From assembly GCA_039190895.1 (NCBI GenBank), contig JBCCXY010000001.1, forward strand, positions 62,001-126,000: a stretch of DNA of 64,000 bases, written 5' to 3'. Position numbers and translations under genes: made by a program. The notes under the pieces were generated by a model. The model ran no database searches and had not been told where the DNA came from. It saw only the letters and a program-made list of their open reading frames with translations. This stretch comes from Ovoidimarina sp039190895. GTDB lineage: Bacteria > Pseudomonadota > Alphaproteobacteria > Rhodobacterales > Rhodobacteraceae. Shown here piece after piece: positions 36,734-44,432 of this stretch (position 1 is the first letter of the stretch; each line of letters opens with the position of its first letter).

Positions 36734-36833
36734 GCCCGACATCGGGCGAGAGGGTTGTAAGGCTTGAGGCCGAGGCGCAGGGAGGAACGCCTCGGCCCAG
36801 GTCGTCAGCGCGCGAGGGAGAGAGAACGCGCGC
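36734..36833 (-). promoter_or_regulatory. Three intercistronic stem-loops between dctP and dctQM
   Basis: In transcription order: GCGCGCG/CGCGCGC with 12-nt loop (36808-36833); GGCCGAGGCG/CGCCTCGGCC with 10-nt loop (36768-36797); GCCCG-ACAT-CGGGC (36734-36747), followed on the minus strand by AAAA rather than T. They probably stabilise the dctP message and reduce permease expression. Confidence 0.65.
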
Positions 36834-36843
36834 CGACAGGTCC

Positions 36844-37926
36844 CTAGTTCTTCTTGACGCCCACACCGACGAAGCCGGTGTCACGGGGCAGGAAGGCATT
36901 CCGCTTCCACACGTCATATTCGCTGCGGAACTCGTTCATGTCGGCGAGGACCTTGGCGAAATACTCGTCGTTCGCGGCTTCCTCAGCGGCAACCTCGCTC
37001 CACGTGGCGCGGAAGACTTCGAGCATTTCGGGCGACCACTGGATCATCTGAACGCCGTTGTTGTCGACATTATCGATCAGCGCCGCGGCCTGGATCGCCT
37101 CGCCCTCGGCATAGCTGTCGGCCATGGAGGCCTTGCACGCGCTTTGGATAATCGCCTGATGCTGTTCCGAGGCGTCGTTCCAGACGTCCTTGTTGATCAG
37201 CAGCTCAAAAACCGTCGCCTGCTGGTGCCAGCCGGGGAAGTAGTTGAATTTCACCAGCTTGTGGAACCCAAGCCGCGCGTCGATGGCCGGCATCGAGAAC
37301 TCGGTCGCATCGATGGCGCCCTTTTCCAGCGCGGGGAAGATCTCACCCCCCGGCAGCAGCGACGTCGACACGCCCAGCTTCTGCATGACCTTACCGCCAA
37401 GCCCGAAGAACCGCATCTTCAGCCCGTCCAGGTCCTCAACGCTGTTGATCTCACTCGCGAACCAGCCCGACGTCTCCGGGGCGATCACGGCGCAGGGGAT
37501 GACCTTCACGTTGTACCCGGCCTGATCGTACATCTCCTGATACAGATCCATGCCGTTGCCGTAATAGAGCCACGCCATGTACTCGCCCGCTTCCGGTCCA
37601 AACGGCACGGCAGAGAACAGCGGCGCCGCGGGGATCTTGCCGGCCCAGTAGCCAGCCGTCGTGTAGCCCGAGTTGATCTTGCCCGACGACACGGCGTCAA
37701 GGATCTCAAACGGCGGAACCAGCTTGCCCGGCTCGTACACCTTCATCTTCAGTGTACCGCCCGACATCACGTGCACCTGTTCGGCAACGCGCGGAATCGG
37801 CGAACCCAGTCCCGGCAGCGCCGTCGAGAACGCAATCGGCGTTTTCAGCAATAGCTTGTCCGCCGCAACCGCAGGCGCCGCCAGCAACGAGGCAGCAACG
37901 GCTGCACTGGTGAGAAGTGTTTTCAT
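36844..37926 (-). CDS. dctP: TRAP transporter substrate-binding protein (DctP family)
   Basis: A 360-residue periplasmic binding protein with a signal peptide (MKTLLTSAAVAASLLAAPAVAA). DctP-family landmarks are the long alpha helix and the Arg-containing ligand region (FFGLGGKVMQKLGVSTSLLPGGEIFPALEKGAIDATEFSMPAID), plus the FNYFPGWHQQATVFELLINKDVW block seen in the lactate/2-keto-acid type. Start at ATG 37926, where GGAGGAGAC is a strong ribosome site; an in-frame start 15 nt earlier is less likely. Highly expressed first gene of the lactate-to-PHB cluster. Ligand inferred as lactate from the two dehydrogenases that follow. Confidence 0.92.
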   Translation of the reverse strand: MKTLLTSAAVAASLLAAPAVAADKLLLKTPIAFSTALPGLGSPIPRVAEQVHVMSGGTLKMKVYEPGKLVPPFEILDAVSSGKINSGYTTAGYWAGKIPAAPLFSAVPFGPEAGEYMAWLYYGNGMDLYQEMYDQAGYNVKVIPCAVIAPETSGWFASEINSVEDLDGLKMRFFGLGGKVMQKLGVSTSLLPGGEIFPALEKGAIDATEFSMPAIDARLGFHKLVKFNYFPGWHQQATVFELLINKDVWNDASEQHQAIIQSACKASMADSYAEGEAIQAAALIDNVDNNGVQMIQWSPEMLEVFRATWSEVAAEEAANDEYFAKVLADMNEFRSEYDVWKRNAFLPRDTGFVGVGVKKN

Positions 37927-37977
37927 GGATGTCTCCTCCAAGACGTTGGGGCCGTTGGGCCAGTGGTCAATATTCTG

Positions 37978-37996
37978 TACCTCTGTTGTAGAGGTA
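37978..37996. promoter_or_regulatory. Inverted repeat, candidate operator of the dctP promoter
   Basis: TACCTCT-GTTGT-AGAGGTA: a perfect 7-bp inverted repeat 52 bp upstream of the dctP ATG. On the minus strand TTGACT (38010-38015) lies where a -35 would be, placing the repeat over the -10/start region, as expected for a repressor site. The divergent GntR/FadR-type regulator is the obvious candidate to bind it. Confidence 0.6.
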
Positions 37997-38083
37997 TTTT
38001 TTGTTTACCAGTCAAGCAATTTTATTGAAACGACTTGCGGAGCTGGATGAGACGAAACCTGCTCAGATTCGCAGCAACCAGCA

Positions 38084-38097
38084 TTGATCCAGATCAA
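38084..38097. promoter_or_regulatory. FnrL box in the dctP/regulator intergenic region
   Basis: TTGATCCAGATCAA, a second perfect TTGAT-N4-ATCAA site. It is about 160 bp from the dctP start and 100 bp from the regulator start. Neither gene has a -10 at class II spacing from it, so which promoter it controls is unclear. Confidence 0.65.
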
Positions 38098-38197
38098 AAT
38101 CCTAATTTCTGCCGCAAATTCAGGGCTATGCTTTAAACGTGCACGCCCTTGACCACCGCGGAAGTGTGGTTATGTTTGTTGACCAAGGGAGGCCATT

Positions 38198-38995
38198 TTG
38201 AGTTCAGATACAGGGACGGGCCCCATGTCCACGACCACCCTCTTCGATCCCATCGGCCACGAATCAGTCGCCGACGCCGCCGTGGCGCAGGTGGAAGACC
38301 TCATCGCCTCCGGCATCCTCCGGCAGGGCCGCAAACTCCCGTCGGAGCGTGAGCTGGCCGAGATGCTGGGCATTTCACGCCCCAAACTTCGCGAAGCACT
38401 GAAGGTGCTGGAAGAGCGCGGGCTGGTCACCTCAAAGCACGGCGAAGGCACCTTCGTCTCGCCCCTGACCGGCCAGGCCATGCTCCCCGCGCTTCTGGCG
38501 CTATACGGGCGCCACGAACCGGCGTTCTTCGACTACCTCGAATACCGCCGCGAACAAGAACGCTTCGCCGCCCGACTTGGCGCCGAACGCGCGACCAAGG
38601 CTGACAAACAGCGTATCTCCGACATACTGGCCAAGATGGAGGCAGCCTGGACCGCCCAGGACGAAGAACGGGAGCGGAAGGCAGATCACGCGCTCCACTC
38701 CGCCATCGTCGATGCCAGCCAGAACGCCACCCTGATCCACGTCATGGCCTCGATCTATGAGCTCACGCGGCAGGGCGTCTTCTACAACCGCGCGTTCCTG
38801 AAGTCGCTCGACGGCTCGGGCCGGACCCTGCTGGAACAGCACAAGGCACTCGGCCAGGCGGTCATCGATGGCGACATCGAGGCGGCGGGAGAAGCCGCCG
38901 ACGTCCATATCGACTTTGTCGAGCAATCCTTCCGCACCGGCCTCGAACAGCAGCGCCGCGAAGTGTTGGCCGAGAAACGGCGCCTTCTGTCGTAA
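38198..38995 (+). CDS. GntR/FadR-family regulator (PdhR/LldR-like)
   Basis: A 265-residue regulator. The N-terminal winged HTH (LIASGILRQGRKLPSERELAEMLGISRPKLREALKVLEERGLVTSKHGEGTFV) is followed by an all-helical FCD effector domain (YLEYRREQERFAARLGAERATK...; HALHSAIVDASQN with the metal-ligand His). Members PdhR and LldR respond to pyruvate or lactate. I take TTG at 38198 as start because AAGGGAGG sits 5 nt upstream; an ATG at 38225 is possible. It diverges from the dctP...phaC cluster by 271 bp, fitting a lactate- or pyruvate-responsive repressor of that cluster (inference). Confidence 0.9.
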   Translation: MSSDTGTGPMSTTTLFDPIGHESVADAAVAQVEDLIASGILRQGRKLPSERELAEMLGISRPKLREALKVLEERGLVTSKHGEGTFVSPLTGQAMLPALLALYGRHEPAFFDYLEYRREQERFAARLGAERATKADKQRISDILAKMEAAWTAQDEERERKADHALHSAIVDASQNATLIHVMASIYELTRQGVFYNRAFLKSLDGSGRTLLEQHKALGQAVIDGDIEAAGEAADVHIDFVEQSFRTGLEQQRREVLAEKRRLLS

Positions 38996-39041
38996 CACTG
39001 GCAGCGTCCCGCGCCCACGCTAAGTGCGGAGGATGAGTGAG

Positions 39042-40565
39042 ATGCCAGTCAACGACCTGACCCTCAGTGCCCACCGGCGCTGGCCCCTTCGGGCCCTGTT
39101 CGGCTGGACCATGGCCCTGTGCGTCGCGGTCTGCGTATGGGTGATGGAGGCGCGCTTTTCGGGGCTCGACATCACCGACACACAGATCGGCGACACGCCC
39201 GTCACGCTCTACCGCACCACCGGCACGGCGCCCCTGCCCCCGGTCCTCGTCGCGCACGGCTTTGGCGGGTCGCGGCAGATGATGGATCAGATATCCGTTT
39301 CCCTCGCCCGCCAGGGCTTCCTCGTTGCGTCCATCGACCTGATCGGCCACGGCAGAAACGGCGCGCAACTCTCCCCCGACATCACTCGGATTGAGGGCAC
39401 GACCCAACAACTCGTCGCCGAGGTTAGCCGCGTCGCCGGGGCCCTCGTCGCCCGCGACGACACGGCCGGGCCGATCTCTTTCGTCGGCCACTCCATGTCG
39501 ACCGACGTTGTCATCCGTGCCGCGGAAGCCCGCGACGACGTCGGCGGCGTCGTCGCAGTCTCGATGTATTCGCCCGCCGTCACAGCGTCCCACCCGCAAG
39601 CCATGCTTGTCGTCAGCGGCGCCACCGAACAGCACTTGCGCGAGGCCGGGCTCGATGCCGCCCGGCAACTCGACCCCGCCGCCATCGAAGGCGAAACCGT
39701 AAGCCGTGACGGCACCACCCGCCGCACTAGCGTGGCCCCCTATGTCGGACATGTCGGCGTGCTCTACTCGCCGACCAGCCTCAACGAAATCACGACATGG
39801 CTGCGCACCACCACCGGCGAAGGCCGCGCCGCCGACGTGGACAACACCGGCTGGGTCTCGGGCGTCCTGCTTCTCTGCCTCGCCCTTCTCGGCTGGCCCC
39901 TGTCCAAACTGCTGCCCCGCCGCTTCGAAGAGCCCGCCGCCGAGGTCCCCACCCGCACCTTCTGGATCTGCCTCGCTGCGCCGATCCCGCTCGTCCTCGC
40001 CGCCGCCCTGCTGCCGAAACTCGGCATCGCAGGCTATGCGGCGTTCGGGACCCTCGCGCTGATCTTCGTCATCTGGGGTGTCACACAACTCCTGATCCTC
40101 GCCCGCGGCGGGATCCGCTTCGCCCCCCGCGACGCCATCGGCACGCTCGCCTACCTCGCTTTCGGGCTGGGCATCTTCGCCGTGGCGCTTGACCGCTACG
40201 GGGCGGCGTTCCTCCCGACAGGCGATCGCGCCATCGTTCTCGCAGGTCTGCTAATCGGAACCATCCCGCTCATGCTCGCCGACACCGCGCTGACCGACGG
40301 CGCGTCCCTCTGGCGCCGCATCGTGGCCCGGGTCGCTCTGATCTTCGGGCTCGCTTCGGCAATCGCCGTTGCCCCGACAGAGCTTGGCATTGCGTTCACC
40401 GTCGTTCCGGTCTTCGTCCTCTTCTTCGTCGTCTACGGCACCTTTGGCCGCTGGATCTCTGCCCGGCGCGGCCCCGGTGGCATCGCGCTTGGCAAAGCTG
40501 TGGCGCTGGCGTGGGCCGTGGCTGCCTCGACCCCCCTGTTCGCGACGGCGCTCACCCTGCCATGA
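39042..40565 (+). CDS. Alpha/beta hydrolase fused to a multi-helix membrane domain
   Basis: A 507-residue protein. After one N-terminal membrane helix (about 17-37) comes an alpha/beta-hydrolase domain: oxyanion region LVAHGFGGSRQMMD, nucleophile elbow GHSMS, and a possible acid/His in PYVGHVGVLY. The C-terminal half (about 270-500) has around eight to nine hydrophobic helices. The hydrolase domain is predicted outside the cytoplasm after the first helix. Start at ATG 39042, with GGAGG 9 nt upstream. First of four genes linked by 4-nt overlaps with a MoxR ATPase and a VWA protein. Substrate unknown; an envelope esterase or peptidase role is possible. Confidence 0.72.
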   Translation: MPVNDLTLSAHRRWPLRALFGWTMALCVAVCVWVMEARFSGLDITDTQIGDTPVTLYRTTGTAPLPPVLVAHGFGGSRQMMDQISVSLARQGFLVASIDLIGHGRNGAQLSPDITRIEGTTQQLVAEVSRVAGALVARDDTAGPISFVGHSMSTDVVIRAAEARDDVGGVVAVSMYSPAVTASHPQAMLVVSGATEQHLREAGLDAARQLDPAAIEGETVSRDGTTRRTSVAPYVGHVGVLYSPTSLNEITTWLRTTTGEGRAADVDNTGWVSGVLLLCLALLGWPLSKLLPRRFEEPAAEVPTRTFWICLAAPIPLVLAAALLPKLGIAGYAAFGTLALIFVIWGVTQLLILARGGIRFAPRDAIGTLAYLAFGLGIFAVALDRYGAAFLPTGDRAIVLAGLLIGTIPLMLADTALTDGASLWRRIVARVALIFGLASAIAVAPTELGIAFTVVPVFVLFFVVYGTFGRWISARRGPGGIALGKAVALAWAVAASTPLFATALTLP

Positions 40566-41266
40566 GCCTCCACGTCCTGTCGCCCGAGACGGTGTGGAAC
40601 CCCGGCCTCCTCGCCTTCCCGACCGCGCCCCGCAAGATCCTCGAACGCGGCATGATCCTGCCCCGGCGCGAGGCGACCTGGGGCCTCGTCGTCCGCGTCC
40701 TCGTGGAAAACCAACTGCTCCGCTACCTCGTGGCGCTGCTGCCCGTCGTCATCATGGCCCTGATCTGGAGCGACTTCGCCCTCCCCATCGCGCAGGCCCC
40801 GATCCCGATGCTGATCCTGCTGGCCTTCATCGAGATGCGCATCCTGCGCGTCCCGCCGCACAAGCGCGAGGGCATCACGACCGAGGCCGCCGCCGCCCGG
40901 GCGCTCGACACCCTGCAATTCCGGGGCCGCCGCATTCTGACGCAACTCGCCGCGAGACGGGGGATTGAGAACGGGACGCTCTTCCTCGTGGTCGAGCAAT
41001 CCGACCTCGCCCGTGTCCCCCCGCTCACCGTCGCGAGCGTCCAACTCGACCACGGCAAATCCCGCCTCTTGCCCCTTACGGCAGAGGACCGGGCTCTGAT
41101 CCGCGACGAGCTGTTCGATAGCGAATTCACCGAGCGCGACCTGCTGCTGGCAAACCTGCGAGAAGACACCGCCCTCCGCTCTGTCGCCTTCGAGGCGCGC
41201 GGAGTCTCCGCCCACGCCCGCCTCGCCGCCTTTCTCGACAACGCGCCGGAAGGGGCCCCGGCATGA
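40562..41266 (+). CDS. Small membrane protein in a MoxR/VWA operon
   Basis: A 234-residue protein with two membrane segments (LLRYLVALLPVVIMALIW and IPMLILLAFIEMRIL at about 49-85) and a charged soluble C-terminal part of about 145 residues (LFLVVEQSDLARVPPLTVASVQLDHGKS...). No family recognised. The start ATG overlaps the previous stop (ATGA), which decides it over a longer reading frame beginning at 40511. Its stop overlaps the AAA ATPase start in the same way. Confidence 0.7.
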   Translation: MSLHVLSPETVWNPGLLAFPTAPRKILERGMILPRREATWGLVVRVLVENQLLRYLVALLPVVIMALIWSDFALPIAQAPIPMLILLAFIEMRILRVPPHKREGITTEAAAARALDTLQFRGRRILTQLAARRGIENGTLFLVVEQSDLARVPPLTVASVQLDHGKSRLLPLTAEDRALIRDELFDSEFTERDLLLANLREDTALRSVAFEARGVSAHARLAAFLDNAPEGAPA

Positions 41267-42360
41267 GCGTCAACGCACAGGTTCTCAGCGCCGGTGACAC
41301 GCTCGAAACCCTGCGCGCCGGGTGGCAGGCCCAGGCCGAGGGGCGGCTGACAGCGTCCTGGATGCTCCACGGCCGACCCGGCGTCGGCAAGACGCAAGTG
41401 GTCGCCGATCTGGCGTCCGAGATCGGGGCAAGGCTCTTCGACATCCGCCTCACGACAATCGAACCGCAAGATCTCCGCGGCCTCCCCTACTACGACCACG
41501 ACGCGCAAAAGACGGTCTGGTACCGCCCCGAAGACCTCCCCGACGACCCCGCCCAGCCCGCCGTCCTGTTCCTAGATGAGCTGACGTCAGCCTCCCCCCA
41601 CCTGCAACCGACGGTCTACGGCCTCCTGCAAGAGCGCCGCGTGGGCCGCCACCGCCTGCCCGACACCGTCTTCATCGTCGCCGCGGGCAACGCCGTCGAA
41701 GACGGCGCCATCGCCTACGACATGGGCACCGCGCTCGCCGACCGCCTGATCCACCTCCAGGTGATCGCCGAGGCCAGGGATTGGCTTGAACGCTACGCCG
41801 TCGACCGCTCCCTCTCTCCCCTCGTCACCGCGTTCCTCCGCGCCCGCCCCGACCTCCTCGACACCACCGAAGAGTCCCTCCGCCGGGGGGACCTCATCGC
41901 CTGCACCCCCCGCTCGTGGGAACGCGTCAGCGACATCGTGCAGGCGGTCGACGACACCCGCCTCCGCCACTCCATGATCGCCGGAACCGTCGGCACCGCC
42001 GCCGCCGCCGAATTCGCCCAGGTCGCGGCAGAACTGGAGGCGCTGGTGACCCTGCAAGAAATCCTCGACGCGCCCCCGGCAAAACGCAAGGCGCTGTATC
42101 CCAAATCAATCAACGGCCTGGTCGGCCTGATCTACGCGCTCGTCGCCCAGGTCAACGACGCCACCATCAGCGACACCATCGACATCATGGCCGACCTTAC
42201 CACCATCGACGCCCCCACCTTGCCGCTCGCAGAACTCCGCAGCTTCGGCTTCGAAATCCTGATCCGCAAAGCCATGGCCACCGGCCTTGCCGAGGCCTTC
42301 CGCACCTCCGACGCCTATCGCGCCTACGCCGAAGACCGCACCGAAGCAGGCGCCGTGTGA
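41263..42360 (+). CDS. MoxR-type AAA+ ATPase
   Basis: A 365-residue AAA_5/MoxR-like ATPase. Walker A is GRPGVGKTQ (about 40-48), Walker B AVLFLDELTSASP, the sensor region FIVAAGNAVEDGAIAYDMGTALADRLIHL, and an Arg-rich lid follows. MoxR ATPases act with VWA-domain proteins in metal insertion or protein-complex maturation; the next gene encodes such a partner, with a GTGA overlap. No target enzyme is encoded in this operon other than the hydrolase/membrane proteins upstream. Confidence 0.85.
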   Translation: MSVNAQVLSAGDTLETLRAGWQAQAEGRLTASWMLHGRPGVGKTQVVADLASEIGARLFDIRLTTIEPQDLRGLPYYDHDAQKTVWYRPEDLPDDPAQPAVLFLDELTSASPHLQPTVYGLLQERRVGRHRLPDTVFIVAAGNAVEDGAIAYDMGTALADRLIHLQVIAEARDWLERYAVDRSLSPLVTAFLRARPDLLDTTEESLRRGDLIACTPRSWERVSDIVQAVDDTRLRHSMIAGTVGTAAAAEFAQVAAELEALVTLQEILDAPPAKRKALYPKSINGLVGLIYALVAQVNDATISDTIDIMADLTTIDAPTLPLAELRSFGFEILIRKAMATGLAEAFRTSDAYRAYAEDRTEAGAV

Positions 42361-43541
42361 GCCACTCCAAACGCGCCCAAGCCGCCCTCGCGCGCCTGCC
42401 CGAAGTCGACCCGGGCGTGGCGGGCCTCGCCCTCTGGTGCGCCTACCGCGACAGCCCCGAGGCGACCCACACCCGGGGCGACACGATCCACCTCGGCCCC
42501 GAATTCGCGCGCCTTCCGATCTCCGAACAAACCGGCCTCCTCGCGCATCACGTCCTCCACGTCGCCCTCCGCCACTCCGCCCGCCGCGCCGACGCGCGCC
42601 AGCGCTTCGGCAACCGCTTCCGCGAAGGGCTTTACACGATGGCCTGCGACGCCCTCGTCAACGAGGCACTCCTCCAAGGCAACCACGCCCTCCCCCGTCC
42701 CGCCATCCGCGCGGCCGAGATCGTCCGGGGCCTGCCCGACGCGCCCGACAACGTCCTCACCGAATGGGATAGCGACCGCCTCTACGCCGCCCTCGTCGGC
42801 GCCGGGCGCGGCGACGGCGCCGACGGCGACGCCGAGGCACAAAGCGCCCGAGGCGACCTCCGCGACAGCGACCCCGCCCGCGCGGACGCCGAGGTCTGGG
42901 CCGCCCGCGTCGAGCAAGCCCTCCGCGAAGGCCAACGGGCCGGACGCGGCATCGGCGCCGCCCTGGCCCGCTTCGGCGACCTGCCCAAAGCCACCACACC
43001 GTGGGAAATCCTGCTCCGCCGTCGCCTCGCCAAGGCCCTCGCCCAGCACCCCCAGCGCAGCCACCGCCGCCCGGACCGCGCATGGCTCGCCCGCGACGCC
43101 CTCGCCCGCCAAACCAACGGCGCCCAGCCTGCGTTCGAACCCGGCCTCGCCCGCGAATCCCGCCGCCCGAGGCTCGTCATCGGCCTCGACACCTCAAGCT
43201 CGATCCCCGACGACACGCTCGGCCTTTTCGCCGCCGAAGCCATCTCTATCGTCCGCCGCACCGGCGCCGAGGCGCACCTCCTTGGCTTTGACACCGAGGT
43301 TCACACGAGAGGCCGCTTCGACCGCGCCGAGGCCATCGCCGCCCTCTCGATGCGCCGCGGCGGTGGCACGGATTTCACCGAAATCCTCAGAGAAGCGCAG
43401 GCCGTCGACCCTACGCTGATCATCGTCCTGACCGACCTCGACGCCCCTCTGCCAGACGCCCCGGCGGCCCCAGTCCTCTGGGCGGTCCCGGGCACAACAA
43501 CCCGCCCGGCATTCGGCGACATCCTGAAGATCGGCGACTAA
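42357..43541 (+). CDS. VWA-like (DUF2201) protein with degenerate metallopeptidase motif
   Basis: A 394-residue protein. The N-terminal domain resembles the putative metallopeptidase domain of DUF2201 proteins; where relatives have an H-E-x-x-H core, this reads AHHVLHVALRH, with His in place of Glu, so it is unlikely to be a working protease. The C-terminal VWA-like domain begins VIGLDTSSSIPDD, an intact DxSxS metal site, with TDLDAPLP later. Start at the GTG overlapping the MoxR stop; a longer frame reaching back to 41916 lies inside the ATPase gene and is rejected. Cytoplasmic, likely partner of the MoxR ATPase. Confidence 0.82.
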   Translation: MSHSKRAQAALARLPEVDPGVAGLALWCAYRDSPEATHTRGDTIHLGPEFARLPISEQTGLLAHHVLHVALRHSARRADARQRFGNRFREGLYTMACDALVNEALLQGNHALPRPAIRAAEIVRGLPDAPDNVLTEWDSDRLYAALVGAGRGDGADGDAEAQSARGDLRDSDPARADAEVWAARVEQALREGQRAGRGIGAALARFGDLPKATTPWEILLRRRLAKALAQHPQRSHRRPDRAWLARDALARQTNGAQPAFEPGLARESRRPRLVIGLDTSSSIPDDTLGLFAAEAISIVRRTGAEAHLLGFDTEVHTRGRFDRAEAIAALSMRRGGGTDFTEILREAQAVDPTLIIVLTDLDAPLPDAPAAPVLWAVPGTTTRPAFGDILKIGD

Positions 43542-43576
43542 CAGCCGCTCATCGAGCCCTTGCAGGCTCGCCTCGC

Positions 43577-44266
43577 TCAGGCGACCAGCGCGTCGAACGA
43601 CCGGTTGAGATTGGTGGAATACGCATCGAACCGCAGCGCCACGTCGACCCCACCGACATCGCCCCCATAGCCCTGTGTAAAGAGACAAAACGGCACCCCC
43701 GCACGCGCCGCCGCTTCTGCATCAATGTCCGTGTCCCCCACAAACACCGCCCGCGACGGCTCGGCACACAGCGCCGCCAGCGCATGGTGCACCGGCGCCG
43801 GATCCGGCTTCCGCGTCGGCAAGGTGTCCCCCCCGACGACCACGTTAAAGCGCGGCGCGAGGCCGGACTCCCGCAGGATCACATTCGTCGGCGCGATAGG
43901 CTTGTTGGTGCAAACCCCCAGCGCCCACCCATCAGCCCGCAACGCCGCGAGCAACGCCACAACCCCGGGATACAACGCCGAACCCTTCAGCGGATCGGCG
44001 ATGTAAATTTCATTGAACCGCTTCAGCGCCGCATCGAAATGCTCGGGCGACGGCACCCCGGTCCGGCCCAGCACCCCTTTGACCAGCGTCGGAATGCCGT
44101 GCCCGGTGTAGCCCGTCATCTCGTCCTGCGAGATCTCCGGCAACCCGAGTTCCGCCAGAAGCGCCGTCATGGCATGCCACAGCCCCGGCACGGAATCGAT
44201 CAGCGTCCCGTCCAGATCAAACAGCGCCGCCCTTAGGCCGCCCGCCGAATCCCGGCTGTCATCCAT
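43577..44266 (-). CDS. gph: HAD-family phosphatase, phosphoglycolate phosphatase type
   Basis: A 229-residue haloacid-dehalogenase phosphatase. Motif I LFDLDGTLIDS gives the nucleophile and acid Asp, motif II is GVCTNKP, and motif III/IV region FVGDTDIDAEAAARAG; the helical cap between residues about 30 and 90 is the Gph type. It removes 2-phosphoglycolate formed during DNA repair; other small phosphoesters are possible. GAGGGA precedes the ATG. It converges with the VWA gene (35-bp gap holding a 6-bp stem without T-run). Confidence 0.88.
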   Translation of the reverse strand: MDDSRDSAGGLRAALFDLDGTLIDSVPGLWHAMTALLAELGLPEISQDEMTGYTGHGIPTLVKGVLGRTGVPSPEHFDAALKRFNEIYIADPLKGSALYPGVVALLAALRADGWALGVCTNKPIAPTNVILRESGLAPRFNVVVGGDTLPTRKPDPAPVHHALAALCAEPSRAVFVGDTDIDAEAAARAGVPFCLFTQGYGGDVGGVDVALRFDAYSTNLNRSFDALVA

Positions 44267-44432
44267 GGTTGTCCCTCGTCACGTCAGCAGCACCATGTGC
44301 GACACCTCGCCGCTGGTCTGCAAGCCAAAGCAGAGTTCCTGCGCGAGAGCCCGCCTGCCAAAACGAACGCTGGCCCCCCTGTGGCGCCGCGTTGTATACA
44401 AGTGCACACCCAACCCAACCAGGACACGCCCG

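Noticed and set aside
38084..38132. Class II FnrL activation of the GntR-type regulator from the 38084 box
   Set aside because: The best -10-like sequence (TATGCT, 38127-38132) is 39 bp from the box centre rather than 32, so the geometry does not fit.
41916..42356. N-terminal extension of the VWA protein
   Set aside because: The extra 147 codons lie entirely inside the MoxR ATPase gene in another frame and are Arg/His-rich; the GTG overlapping the ATPase stop is a better start.
43553..43570. CGAGCC-CTTGCA-GGCTCG stem between convergent genes as a terminator
   Set aside because: Only six pairs and no T-run on either strand; not enough to call a terminator.
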